64,000 nucleotides of DNA from DASUTB01 sp036374835 (GTDB lineage Bacteria > Actinomycetota > Actinomycetes > Jiangellales > Jiangellaceae). The position numbers and the translations under genes were made by a program. Shown here piece by piece: positions 17,425 through 25,062 of this stretch. Every line of letters begins with the position of its first letter. Within the stretch, counting starts at the first letter, position 1. The stretch covers positions 1-64,000 of the forward strand of contig DASUTB010000054.1 in the NCBI GenBank assembly GCA_036374835.1, given 5' to 3'. A model generated the notes under the pieces. That model made no database searches. It had not been told where the DNA came from and saw only the letters and a program-made list of their open reading frames with translations.

Positions 17425-17714
17425 GGGTGACGCGAACAGGCGATGACGGGACCAGCGGGCCCGCGTCACGGCCATGAGCGACCCGGGGACGGTGCGAGCC
17501 CGGGGGTACGGGCGCGAGGTCAGATCAGCCCTGAGCCGCCGGAAGAACGGCGTCGTCAGATGTGGACGGCGCTCACTAGACCCGGCCGCACGCAACGAAG
17601 CGGGCGCCGCGCAGGCGCCAAGAAGGGTGGTACCGCGGGTACCGCCGGCCCACTAGGTCCGGCGTAACTCGTCCCTTCGTCGATATGCCGAGAACCGACG
17701 AAGGAGCCCGCAGG
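17425..17714 (+). promoter_or_regulatory. T-box riboswitch of ileS (translational type)
   Basis: The leader contains the T-box core AAGGGTGGTACCGCGGG (17623-17639) and an upstream GACGGTGCGAGCCCGG block typical of actinobacterial T-boxes. GGTGGTACC can pair with GGTACCGCC next to it. There is no terminator before the gene. Instead CCTTCGTCG (17674-17682) pairs perfectly with CGACGAAGG (17696-17704), which hides the AAGGAG ribosome site of ileS. Uncharged tRNA-Ile is therefore expected to free the ribosome site. Stem I seems short. The specifier codon was not assigned with confidence. Confidence 0.88.
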
Positions 17715-20700
17715 ATGGCCGCGCAGGACCAGCCGAGGTACCGCACCGTCCCCAACCAGGTCGACCTGCCCGCGATGGAGCGCGACATCCTCGCGTTCTG
17801 GCAGGAATTCGACGTTTTTGCCCAGACGCTCAAAGCGAGCGAGGGCTCACCGACCTGGATGTTCTACGAAGGTCCGCCGACCGCGAACGGCACGCCGGGC
17901 ACCCACCATGTCGAGGCTCGCGCGTTCAAGGACATCTTCCCGCGCTACAAGACCATGAAGGGGTACCACGTGCCCCGCAAGGCCGGCTGGGACTGTCACG
18001 GCCTACCAGTCGAGATCGCGGTCGAGAAGGAACTCGGCTTCTCCGACAAGGGCGACATCGAGGCATACGGCATCGCACCGTTCAACGCGAAGTGCCGCGA
18101 GTCGGTCGAGCGGCACGTCGACGAGTTCGAGGCGATGACCGAGCGCATGGGCTACTGGGTCGACACCGAGGACGCCTACCGGACCATGGACTCCGAGTAC
18201 GTGCAGAGTGTCTGGTGGTCGCTCAAGCAGATCTTCGACGCCGGCCTGCTCGTCGAGGATCATCGCGTCGCGCCGTACTGCCCGCGATGCGGCACGGGGC
18301 TGTCGTCCCACGAGCTCGCCCAGGGTTACGAGACGATCGCCGACCCGTCGGTCTACGTGCGCTTTCCCGTGACGTCGGGGCCGCTGGCGGGCAAGGCGTC
18401 CCTGCTGGTGTGGACGACGACACCATGGACGCTCGTGTCCAACACGTCGGTCGCCGTGCACCCGGACGTCACCTACGTGGCCGCCACCGACGGCGCCGAG
18501 ACGCTCATGGTGGCCGAGCCCCTGTTCGACACGGTGCTCGGCGGGGGCTGGACGGTCACCGACCGGTTCGCCGGCACCGAGATGGAACGATGGACGTACC
18601 AACGCCCGTTCGAGCTCGTCGAGATCCCCGACGCGCACTTCGTGGTCGTCGACGATTACGTGACGACCGCCGACGGGACCGGCCTGGTCCATCAAGCACC
18701 GGCGTTCGGCGCGGACGACCTGCGCGTCTGCCGTCGCTACGGCCTGCCGGTCGTCAATCCCGTGAACCCGGACGGCACGTTCGCCGACGACGTCCCCCTC
18801 GTCGGCGGTGATTTCTTCAAGCACGCGGACGCGGCGCTGACCCGCGACCTCGACAACCGTGGCCTGCTGTTCAAACACGAGCAGTACGAGCACGAGTACC
18901 CGCACTGCTGGCGCTGCGGCACACCGCTGATCTACTACGCGCAGCCGTCGTGGTACATCCGCACCACCGCCATCGTGGACGCGCTGTTGCGCGAGAACGA
19001 GAACACCAACTGGTACCCCGAAACGATCAAGTGGGGCAGGTACGGTGAATGGCTGCGCAACAACGTCGACTGGGCGCTGTCCCGGAACAGGTACTGGGGT
19101 ACACCGCTGCCCGTCTGGCGGTGCGACGCGGACAGGGAGCACCTGGTGTGCGTCGAATCGCTCGCCGACCTCTCCCAGCGCGCTGGTGCGGACCTTTCCG
19201 GGCTGGACCCCCACCGTCCCTTCGTTGACGACGTGACGTTCACCTGCGAGCGCTGCGACGGCACGATGCGGCGCGAACCGTACGTGATCGACGTCTGGTA
19301 CGACTCGGGCTCGATGCCGTTCGCGCAGTGGGGATATCCGCACCGGCCCGGCAGCAAGGAGAAGTTCGAGGACACCTATCCGGCGCAGTACATCTGCGAG
19401 GCACTCGACCAGACGCGCGGCTGGTTCTACACACTCATGGCGGTCGGAACGCTCGTATTCGACCGCTCCTCGTACGAGAACGTCGTCTGCCTCGGGCTGA
19501 TCCTCGCCGAGGACGGTCGCCGCATGAGCACCAAGTTCGGAAACGCGCTGGAGCCGGTCCCGTTGATGGATCGGCACGGTGCCGATGCGGTGCGCTGGTT
19601 CATGCTGGCCAGCGGTTCACCTTGGCAGGCCAGGCGGATCGGGCACGCCGGGTTGCAGGAGATCGTCCGCAAGGTCCTGCTCACTTACTGGAACACCGTC
19701 GCGTTCCTGTCGCTGTACGGGAGGGCGAACGACTGGTCGCCGGACGGCGCCGCACCTCCGGTGGGCGAGCGGCCGGTGCTGGATCGTTGGGTGCTGTCGG
19801 AGCTGAACCGCCTGATCCGCGACGTCGACGAGGCACTGGACAACTTCGAGACCCAGCGCACCGGTGCCCGGCTCGCGGCGTTCATCGACGACTTGTCGAA
19901 CTGGTACGTGCGCCGGTCGCGACGTCGGTTCTGGGACGGCGACCCGGCCGCGCTCGCGACACTCCATGAGTGCGTTCGTACCCTCACACTGCTGCTGGCG
20001 CCGCTCGTCCCGTTCATCACCGAGCGGGTCTGGGCCGACATCGTCCGCCCTGTGGATCCGGAGGCGCCGCTGTCGGTGCACATGGCCTCGTTCCCGGTCG
20101 CCGACGAGACGCTCGTCGATGACACACTGGCCGACGAGGTGGCTCTCACCCGGCGGCTCGTCGAACTCGGCCGGGCCGCGCGGGCGGAGTCGAAGGTGCG
20201 GACCCGCCAGCCACTGGCCCGCGCGCTGGTGGGAGCTCGCGGCTGGGAGTCGCTGCGCGACGAGCTTCGCTCGGAGATCGCCGACGAGCTGAACGTGACC
20301 GAGGTGACGTCCCTCGGCACGGCCGGCGACGAACTCGTCGACATCAGCGCCAAGGCCAACTTCCGCTCGCTCGGCAAGCGGTTCGGCAAGAACACGCCCG
20401 CGGTGGCATCCGCGATCGCCGACGCCGACCCGGCTGTTCTGGCCGAGCAGCTGGCGTCCGGGCGGGCGGTCCTCACCGTCGAGGGCCTCGGCGAGGTGCC
20501 GGTCGAGCCGGACGACGTCGTCATCACCGAGACACCCAGGGAAGGATGGGCGGTCGCCCGCGAGGGTGCGACCGTCGCGCTCGATCTCACCCTGACCGAC
20601 GAGCTCGTGCGCGCCGGCCTTTCCCGCGAGGTGGTGCGATTCGTCCAGGACGCTCGTAAGTCCGCCGGCTTCGAGGTCACCGACCGCATCGAGCTCGCCT

Positions 20701-20867
20701 GGGCGGCCGACGGCGAGCTCGCCGCCGCGATGCGCGAGCACGCCGGCATCGTGGCGCGTGAGGTGCTTGCCACCGAGATCTACGAAGGTCTCGATGCCCT
20801 CGCCGAGGCGGACGAGCGCACCGAGCCGGACCTCGGCCTCACCGTCCGCCTGCGCCGCACCGAATGA
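17715..20867 (+). CDS. ileS: Isoleucyl-tRNA synthetase IleS (eukaryote-like type 2)
   Basis: IleRS charges tRNA-Ile and edits valine. It has 1050 residues with the HIGH-type block GPPTANGTPGTHH, the CP1 editing domain (about 200-400), and the KMSKS-equivalent RRMSTKFGN, which marks the type 2 enzymes also found in other actinobacteria. Type 2 enzymes are generally less sensitive to mupirocin. The ATG at 17715 has AAGGAG eight bases upstream inside the T-box sequestering hairpin; an ATG at 17685 lies inside that hairpin loop and is unlikely. The stop TGA is part of the repeat arm at 20861. Confidence 0.97.
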   Translation: MAAQDQPRYRTVPNQVDLPAMERDILAFWQEFDVFAQTLKASEGSPTWMFYEGPPTANGTPGTHHVEARAFKDIFPRYKTMKGYHVPRKAGWDCHGLPVEIAVEKELGFSDKGDIEAYGIAPFNAKCRESVERHVDEFEAMTERMGYWVDTEDAYRTMDSEYVQSVWWSLKQIFDAGLLVEDHRVAPYCPRCGTGLSSHELAQGYETIADPSVYVRFPVTSGPLAGKASLLVWTTTPWTLVSNTSVAVHPDVTYVAATDGAETLMVAEPLFDTVLGGGWTVTDRFAGTEMERWTYQRPFELVEIPDAHFVVVDDYVTTADGTGLVHQAPAFGADDLRVCRRYGLPVVNPVNPDGTFADDVPLVGGDFFKHADAALTRDLDNRGLLFKHEQYEHEYPHCWRCGTPLIYYAQPSWYIRTTAIVDALLRENENTNWYPETIKWGRYGEWLRNNVDWALSRNRYWGTPLPVWRCDADREHLVCVESLADLSQRAGADLSGLDPHRPFVDDVTFTCERCDGTMRREPYVIDVWYDSGSMPFAQWGYPHRPGSKEKFEDTYPAQYICEALDQTRGWFYTLMAVGTLVFDRSSYENVVCLGLILAEDGRRMSTKFGNALEPVPLMDRHGADAVRWFMLASGSPWQARRIGHAGLQEIVRKVLLTYWNTVAFLSLYGRANDWSPDGAAPPVGERPVLDRWVLSELNRLIRDVDEALDNFETQRTGARLAAFIDDLSNWYVRRSRRRFWDGDPAALATLHECVRTLTLLLAPLVPFITERVWADIVRPVDPEAPLSVHMASFPVADETLVDDTLADEVALTRRLVELGRAARAESKVRTRQPLARALVGARGWESLRDELRSEIADELNVTEVTSLGTAGDELVDISAKANFRSLGKRFGKNTPAVASAIADADPAVLAEQLASGRAVLTVEGLGEVPVEPDDVVITETPREGWAVAREGATVALDLTLTDELVRAGLSREVVRFVQDARKSAGFEVTDRIELAWAADGELAAAMREHAGIVAREVLATEIYEGLDALAEADERTEPDLGLTVRLRRTE

Positions 20868-21030
20868 TCACGTTAAGCTCCGGGGCCCGAACCATACGTC
20901 GCCTGTAGGGCCGGCGAGCATGGAGAAGCCCCGCAAAGAGCGTTACCGAGACTTTGCGGGGCTTCCCCGTGCTTTGCGCGGCGTGCAGGCTACGTAAAGC
21001 TGGGAATTGCCGGCTTTACGTGATCATTCT
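20861..21030. repeat. Inverted-repeat-bounded intergenic element between ileS and wag31
   Basis: The left arm CGAATGATCACGTTAAGC (20861-20878) and the right arm GCTTTACGTGATCATTCT (21013-21030) are inverted copies of each other. Inside each arm a further ATACGTCGCCTG / CAGGCTACGTAAAG block is also related. The left arm contains the ileS stop codon. At the centre is a strong hairpin. The whole unit lies between convergent genes and could fold as one long stem. Confidence 0.8.
20925..20965. terminator. Bidirectional hairpin terminator between ileS and wag31
   Basis: GAAGCCCCGCAAAG pairs perfectly with CTTTGCGGGGCTTC over 14 bases around a 13-base loop. The hairpin is nested in the repeat element at 20861-21030 and lies between convergent genes. 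No long U run follows. Confidence 0.7.
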
Positions 21031-21099
21031 GTGGGCAGGACGGACGGCGGCCCGGCTGACCATATGACGGCCGGCCGGGCGTTCGACCCAGGGCCCCGA

Positions 21100-22047
21100 T
21101 CAGCGGTGCTCGTCGTCATCGAGCAGGCTCGCCACCGACCGGAGTGAACCACCGGTGGATGTCGCGTCCTGCTGGCCACTCGAATCGCCGGAGGGCTGAC
21201 CGTTCTCGCCGTGCGCGTCCGGGATGTTACCGCCGTCGCCCATTCCGGCCTCGCCCATTCCGGCCTCGCCAATTCCGGCCTCGCCAATTCCGGCCTCGCC
21301 CATTCCGGCCTCGCCCATTCCGCGACCGCCGGCCATCGCGCCGACCGGCTCATGCTGCGGCAGCGGCGCGGGCGCCTCGTCGACCGCACCGGTCTCGAGT
21401 TTGCGCAGCTCGGCCTGTAGGTATGCCTTGAGCCGGCTGCGGTACTCCCGCTCGAAGTCGCGCAACTCGTCGCGCCGGCGCTCGAGCTGGGCACACTCGG
21501 CCTCGAGGGCACCGAACACCTCCTGCCGGCGCTGCGCGGCTTCCTGCTCGATGGCATTGGCGCGCTGCCTGGCCTCGCTCTCGATCTTGGCCTCCTTGGC
21601 CTGGAGCTCGGCGTCGATGTTGTCGGCCCGCTGCTGCGCGTCGGACAACAGCCGGTCGGCCTCTTCCCTCGCATCGGAGACCAGTTGATCTGCCGTCTTC
21701 TGGGCGAGAGCGAGCACCTTGGCCGCCGCGTCGGACGGCTGGCCGTCCTCGTGCGGACCGGCCCCGAAGGCAGGCTCAGACATGGCGGTCGGAGGCGGCT
21801 TCGGCGCACCGCTCTGCTCGGCCGGAGGTGGTGGAGCAACGTGCTCAAGGGACGCGGCGACTCCCCCGCCACCACCGCGAGTCACGGCGGACAGCTTGTC
21901 TCGAAGCTCGTCGTTCTCGCGCTGTATACGCTCCAGTTCGGCTTGGACCTCGTCCAGGAAGTCATCGACTTCCTGCATGTCGTAGCCCTCTTTGAGCCGG
22001 ACCGTCGCGAACTGCTTGTCCTGGACGTCCTGAGGCGTCAATGGCAT
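21100..22047 (-). CDS. wag31: DivIVA-family polar growth protein Wag31
   Basis: Wag31/DivIVA marks negatively curved membrane at poles and septa and directs polar peptidoglycan synthesis in actinobacteria. The 315-residue protein starts with the membrane-binding DivIVA domain (LTPQDVQDKQFATVRLKEGYDMQEVDDFL). A glycine/proline-rich linker follows (about 55-105), then a long coiled coil rich in Ala, Glu, Arg and Gln (about 105-225), and a disordered tail with five GEAG(M/I) units. The ATG at 22047 has an AGGGG site. The gene follows yggT in the same direction and converges with ileS. Confidence 0.95.
   Translation of the reverse strand: MPLTPQDVQDKQFATVRLKEGYDMQEVDDFLDEVQAELERIQRENDELRDKLSAVTRGGGGGVAASLEHVAPPPPAEQSGAPKPPPTAMSEPAFGAGPHEDGQPSDAAAKVLALAQKTADQLVSDAREEADRLLSDAQQRADNIDAELQAKEAKIESEARQRANAIEQEAAQRRQEVFGALEAECAQLERRRDELRDFEREYRSRLKAYLQAELRKLETGAVDEAPAPLPQHEPVGAMAGGRGMGEAGMGEAGIGEAGIGEAGMGEAGMGDGGNIPDAHGENGQPSGDSSGQQDATSTGGSLRSVASLLDDDEHR
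21241..21315. repeat. 15-bp tandem repeat inside wag31
   Basis: Five head-to-tail copies of (C/A)ATTCCGGCCTCGCC, the first base varying between C and A. They encode the pentapeptide GEAG(M/I) in the Wag31 tail. A sixth, diverged unit follows at 21316. Such arrays change copy number by slippage. Confidence 0.95.
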
Positions 22048-22091
22048 AGCGTCACCCCTGGTATGTTCGGTCAAGATGTCACGGTACCCCT

Positions 22092-22379
22092 TCATCGGAG
22101 GTTATTCACAACCGAAAGCGCGATTGACGTCGCGACTATCAAGATGATGAAGGCAAGATCGAGCGCGATCGAGCCCAGCCGCAGCGGTGGCACGAACCTC
22201 CGAATGAAGTTCAGCGGCGGGTCGGTCACGGTGTAGACGGCCTCGAGAACCACCAAGACAAGACCGCGAGGACGCCAATCGCGCGCGAACACCTGAATCC
22301 ACTCCGCCACCAGCCGGATCAACAACGTGATGATGAACAGGTACAGCAGAGTGGCGAGTACGTTTGCGACGACGGACAC
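22092..22379 (-). CDS. YggT family membrane protein
   Basis: A 95-residue protein with two hydrophobic helices (about 3-25 and 68-90) and the family motif TDPPLNFIRRFVPPLR between them. YggT relatives next to sepF and divIVA are linked to cell division, osmotic stress or membrane organisation, but no biochemical role is settled. The GTG at 22379 is used. It lies 44 bases upstream of wag31. Its usual neighbour sepF is separated from it here by a regulator gene on the other strand. Confidence 0.9.
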   Translation of the reverse strand: MSVVANVLATLLYLFIITLLIRLVAEWIQVFARDWRPRGLVLVVLEAVYTVTDPPLNFIRRFVPPLRLGSIALDLAFIILIVATSIALSVVNNLR

Positions 22380-22430
22380 GAGTCCCGAACATACCCGACT
22401 ATGCGCCCCTTCGCGCTACCGCCCTGCCCA

Positions 22431-22436
22431 TAGGCT
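22431..22436 (+). promoter_or_regulatory. Putative -10 of the leaderless zur-like gene
   Basis: TAGGCT is six bases before the ATG at 22443, with no ribosome site. The identical hexamer at the same distance precedes moaA (58718). Confidence 0.5.
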
Positions 22437-22442
22437 GGATGC

Positions 22443-22871
22443 ATGCACGCGAACAGCGACCGGTCCACCACGACCGGCCAGGAACGCCGGACCCGCCAGC
22501 GCGCGGCGATCGACGAGATCCTCAACGAGACGGACGATTTCGCCAGTGCGCAGCAGCTCCATGCCACGCTACGGGCTCGCGGGTCACGCATCGGCCTCGC
22601 CACCGTATACCGGACCTTGCAGGCGATGGCCGATGACGGACGCGTCGACGTGCTACGGACCGACTCGGGCGAGGCCGTGTACCGCCGGTGCGACGTGGCC
22701 GACCACCATCACCATCTCGTGTGCCGTTCGTGTGGTGCCGCGGTCGAGATCGCGCGACCGGCGGTCGAGGCGTGGGCCGACCAGGTGGCCACCGAACACG
22801 GCTACGTCGAGGTGACGCATACCGTGGAACTGTTCGGCCTGTGCCCGGCGTGCGCCGCTCGGCAACGATGA
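22443..22871 (+). CDS. Fur-family metal-responsive repressor, Zur-like
   Basis: A 142-residue Fur-family repressor. The winged helix (about 15-85) includes LATVYRTLQAMADDGRVD, the DNA-recognition segment. The dimerisation domain has DHHHHLVCRSCG and a final CPAC, so both CxxC pairs of the structural zinc site are present and the histidine-rich segment supplies regulatory metal ligands. The pattern favours Zur (zinc) over Fur (iron) but does not prove it. It is inserted on the plus strand between sepF and yggT, genes that are normally adjacent, and is followed by an inverted-repeat element. Confidence 0.9.
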   Translation: MHANSDRSTTTGQERRTRQRAAIDEILNETDDFASAQQLHATLRARGSRIGLATVYRTLQAMADDGRVDVLRTDSGEAVYRRCDVADHHHHLVCRSCGAAVEIARPAVEAWADQVATEHGYVEVTHTVELFGLCPACAARQR

Positions 22872-22961
22872 CGAATGATCACGTTCAGCATGTTTGACGT
22901 CGCTTCATGAGGCACGCGAGCCTGGTGAGGCTACGCCAAACCTGCCGAACGTGATCATTCG
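22872..22961. terminator. Inverted-repeat element between the zur-like gene and sepF
   Basis: CGAATGATCACGTTC (22872-22886) and GAACGTGATCATTCG (22947-22961) are perfect 15-base inverted copies. Inner pairing continues imperfectly (AGCATGTTTG against CAAACCTGC). The unit fills the gap between convergent genes and could act as a bidirectional terminator. It belongs to the TGATCA repeat family but its inner flank (GTTC) differs from the GTAAAC members. Confidence 0.75.
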
Positions 22962-22978
22962 TTTCGGCCGAGTGCGGT

Positions 22979-23485
22979 TCAGGATTGGTTGAAGAACCCG
23001 CCACTGGCGATCCGAGCCCGGTCCTCAGCGGTGACCTCGACGTCAGCCGGTGACAGCAGGAAGACCTTCGCCGTGACCCGATCGATGCTACCGCGCAGGC
23101 CGAAGATGAGACCTGCGGCGAAGTCGACGAGCCGCTTGGCGTCGACGTCGTCCATGTCCGTCAGGTTCATGATCACCGGAGTGCCGTCACGGAAGTGTTC
23201 ACCCAGGGTGCGTGCATCGTTGTAGGTGCGCGGGTGCAGCGTGACGATACGCGCCGAGTCCACCGCGTTCCGTGCTGGCACGGCGCGAGGACGACGCTCG
23301 GCGAGTGATGCCACGGTCGCGGTGCGACCACCGGATTCGTGCGGATCAGCCGCCGACTCGACGTCACTCACATCGTCGAACGCCGCCTCGGCATACTCGT
23401 CGAAGTCGTTGTCGTAGTCGTCATAGCGGTCCTGGTCCTCCACGAGCCCGAGGTAGACCGCGACTTTGCGCATTGCGCCGGCCAT
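22979..23485 (-). CDS. sepF: Cell division protein SepF
   Basis: SepF binds FtsZ and anchors the Z-ring to the membrane; it is the main FtsZ anchor in actinobacteria, which lack FtsA. The 168-residue protein has an N-terminal membrane-binding helix (AGAMRKVAVYLGL), an acidic linker (about 18-70) and the globular SepF domain with RIVTLHPRTYNDA, VIMNLTDMD, RLVDFAAGL and FLLSPADVEV. The ATG at 23485 has a GAAGGA site. It lies downstream of yggS. Confidence 0.96.
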   Translation of the reverse strand: MAGAMRKVAVYLGLVEDQDRYDDYDNDFDEYAEAAFDDVSDVESAADPHESGGRTATVASLAERRPRAVPARNAVDSARIVTLHPRTYNDARTLGEHFRDGTPVIMNLTDMDDVDAKRLVDFAAGLIFGLRGSIDRVTAKVFLLSPADVEVTAEDRARIASGGFFNQS

Positions 23486-23549
23486 GTACGTTGTCCTTCG
23501 CGCGTGTGGACGGTTCGTTCCCGCGACGGGTGTCGCGTTCGGTTCGACC

Positions 23550-24242
23550 CTAGCCGGGATACGGACGTTTACCGAGGATTGCGCTGCCTACGCGAAGGTG
23601 TGTCGCACCATGGGCTATCGCGGCCTCCATGTCCGCGCTCATCCCGGCCGAGATCCAGGTGGCCTCCGGATGCTCCTTACGGAGCCACCCGGAGATTCGC
23701 GCCAACTCCGCGAACGCAGGACCGGGCTCGGCTTCGAGCGGCGCAACGGCCATCACGCCGGCGAGCCGGAGGGAGGCAGCGTCGGCGATCATGCCGGCGA
23801 TCTCCGACACGCCGTCTGCCATGACGCCGCCACGGCCCGGCGCACCGTCCAATGAGACCTGCACCAGGCAGTCGAGCCGCCGCCCCTCGTTACCCGCGGC
23901 ACGGTCGAGCGCACGGACCAGGCGTGGCCGGTCCACCGAGTGCACGACCGACGCGTACCGGGCCACCGAGTTCGCCTTGTTCGTCTGCAACTGCCCGACG
24001 AAGTGCCACCGAACCGGTAACCCGGCGCACTCGGCCGCCTTCGCCGCCGCCTCCTGGTCACGGTTCTCCCCGATGTCACGCACACCGAGATCGCTGAGAA
24101 TCGCGACGTCCGTCGCGGGATAGGTCTTGGTGACGACGATGATCGTCAGCTCGGACCGATCTCGTCCCGCCGCCGCACACGCCTCGGCCACGCGCTTGTG
24201 CGTGCGCTCGAGACCCGCGGCGATGTCGGCGGCGCGGCTCAT
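23550..24242 (-). CDS. PLP homeostasis protein, YggS/YlmE family
   Basis: A 230-residue single-domain PLP-binding protein that buffers pyridoxal phosphate and affects amino acid balance; no catalytic activity is known for the family. The PLP lysine is in VVTKTYPA. GENRDQEAAAKA, WHFVGQLQTNK, SGMSADMEAAIAHG-type (here SAGMSADMEAAIAHG) and LRVGSAILG are family blocks. The ATG at 24242 forms ATGA with the pgeF stop; an ATG four codons upstream is less likely. It is a standard member of the ftsZ-distal cluster. Confidence 0.94.
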   Translation of the reverse strand: MSRAADIAAGLERTHKRVAEACAAAGRDRSELTIIVVTKTYPATDVAILSDLGVRDIGENRDQEAAAKAAECAGLPVRWHFVGQLQTNKANSVARYASVVHSVDRPRLVRALDRAAGNEGRRLDCLVQVSLDGAPGRGGVMADGVSEIAGMIADAASLRLAGVMAVAPLEAEPGPAFAELARISGWLRKEHPEATWISAGMSADMEAAIAHGATHLRVGSAILGKRPYPG

Positions 24243-24970
24243 CGTTGCCGCCATACGAGCCCGGCAAAACGTCCGGTGGGACGCCGGCCGCGGTGGGAGA
24301 AGTACTCGTCGGACTCCAGCGTGCAGGACTCCCAGCGCTTCACCTTGACGCCGGCCACGGTCAGCTGTGCAACTACGCCGGCAGGCACGTCGATGGCCGG
24401 CGTCCCGCGTCGCGTCATCGCCTCGGCCTCTGGAACGCCGGACACGACCTCGGCCTGCAATTTCGCGGGCACCTCATAGCATTTCCCGCACACCGCGGGA
24501 CCGACTCGTGCCTCGATCTCCCGCGCGCCCGCATCGCGCATGGCGGCGACCACGGCAGGGACGATGCCGACAATCAGACCCGCGCGCCCTGCGTGCGCCG
24601 CGCCGATGACACCCGAGGCGGGGTCGGCGAGCAACACCGGCACGCAATCGGCCACCAGCACGGCGAGGGCGAGCCCGGGCTCTGTGGTGACGAGCGCGTC
24701 AACTTCGGGGGCGGTGCCCTGCCACGGCCCGTCCAAGACGGCGACCTCCCGGCCGTGGACCTGGTTCATATAGAGCACCCGGTCGGCCGGAACGCCGATG
24801 GCGTTGGCAACACGCACCCGGTTCTCGGTGACCGCGACCGGATCGTCGCTGACATGGCCGCCGAGGTTCAGCTCATCGTAGGGCGCCGCGCTCACACCCC
24901 CGTACCGGTCGGTGACAGCCACGTGGACGTCGCCCCGCCCCGCGCCGAGCTTCTCGTGCCGGCTCAGCAT
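24239..24970 (-). CDS. pgeF: Peptidoglycan editing factor PgeF (YfiH family)
   Basis: A 243-residue member of the YfiH/laccase-domain family. Relatives are purine nucleoside-active enzymes and also prevent misuse of serine in peptidoglycan precursors. Conserved blocks are TDRYGGVSAAPYDELNLGGHVSDD, here split by residue position, the zinc-binding MNQVHG, VLVADCVPVLLAD and GAAHAGRAGL, and AVCGKCYEV. The start at 24970 (ATG) is chosen from family length; it lacks a clear ribosome site, so 5' ambiguity remains. It is 92 bases after ftsZ and overlaps yggS. Confidence 0.9.
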   Translation of the reverse strand: MLSRHEKLGAGRGDVHVAVTDRYGGVSAAPYDELNLGGHVSDDPVAVTENRVRVANAIGVPADRVLYMNQVHGREVAVLDGPWQGTAPEVDALVTTEPGLALAVLVADCVPVLLADPASGVIGAAHAGRAGLIVGIVPAVVAAMRDAGAREIEARVGPAVCGKCYEVPAKLQAEVVSGVPEAEAMTRRGTPAIDVPAGVVAQLTVAGVKVKRWESCTLESDEYFSHRGRRPTGRFAGLVWRQR

Positions 24971-25062
24971 GTGGTCAAGGGGAGGCTCGGCGTGGACGGT
25001 TCCATCGGACGAAGTCTGGCATATCCGACCTTGGCGGCCGCGGCGTGCTCGGCCCAATCTCG

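Noticed and set aside
18003..19577. A 524-codon minus-strand frame within ileS
   Set aside because: Antisense shadow of ileS with no recognisable domain or ribosome site; ileS itself has all class I synthetase motifs.
21241..21315. A CRISPR array
   Set aside because: The 15-bp units are head to tail without spacers and code for GEAG(M/I) in frame within wag31.
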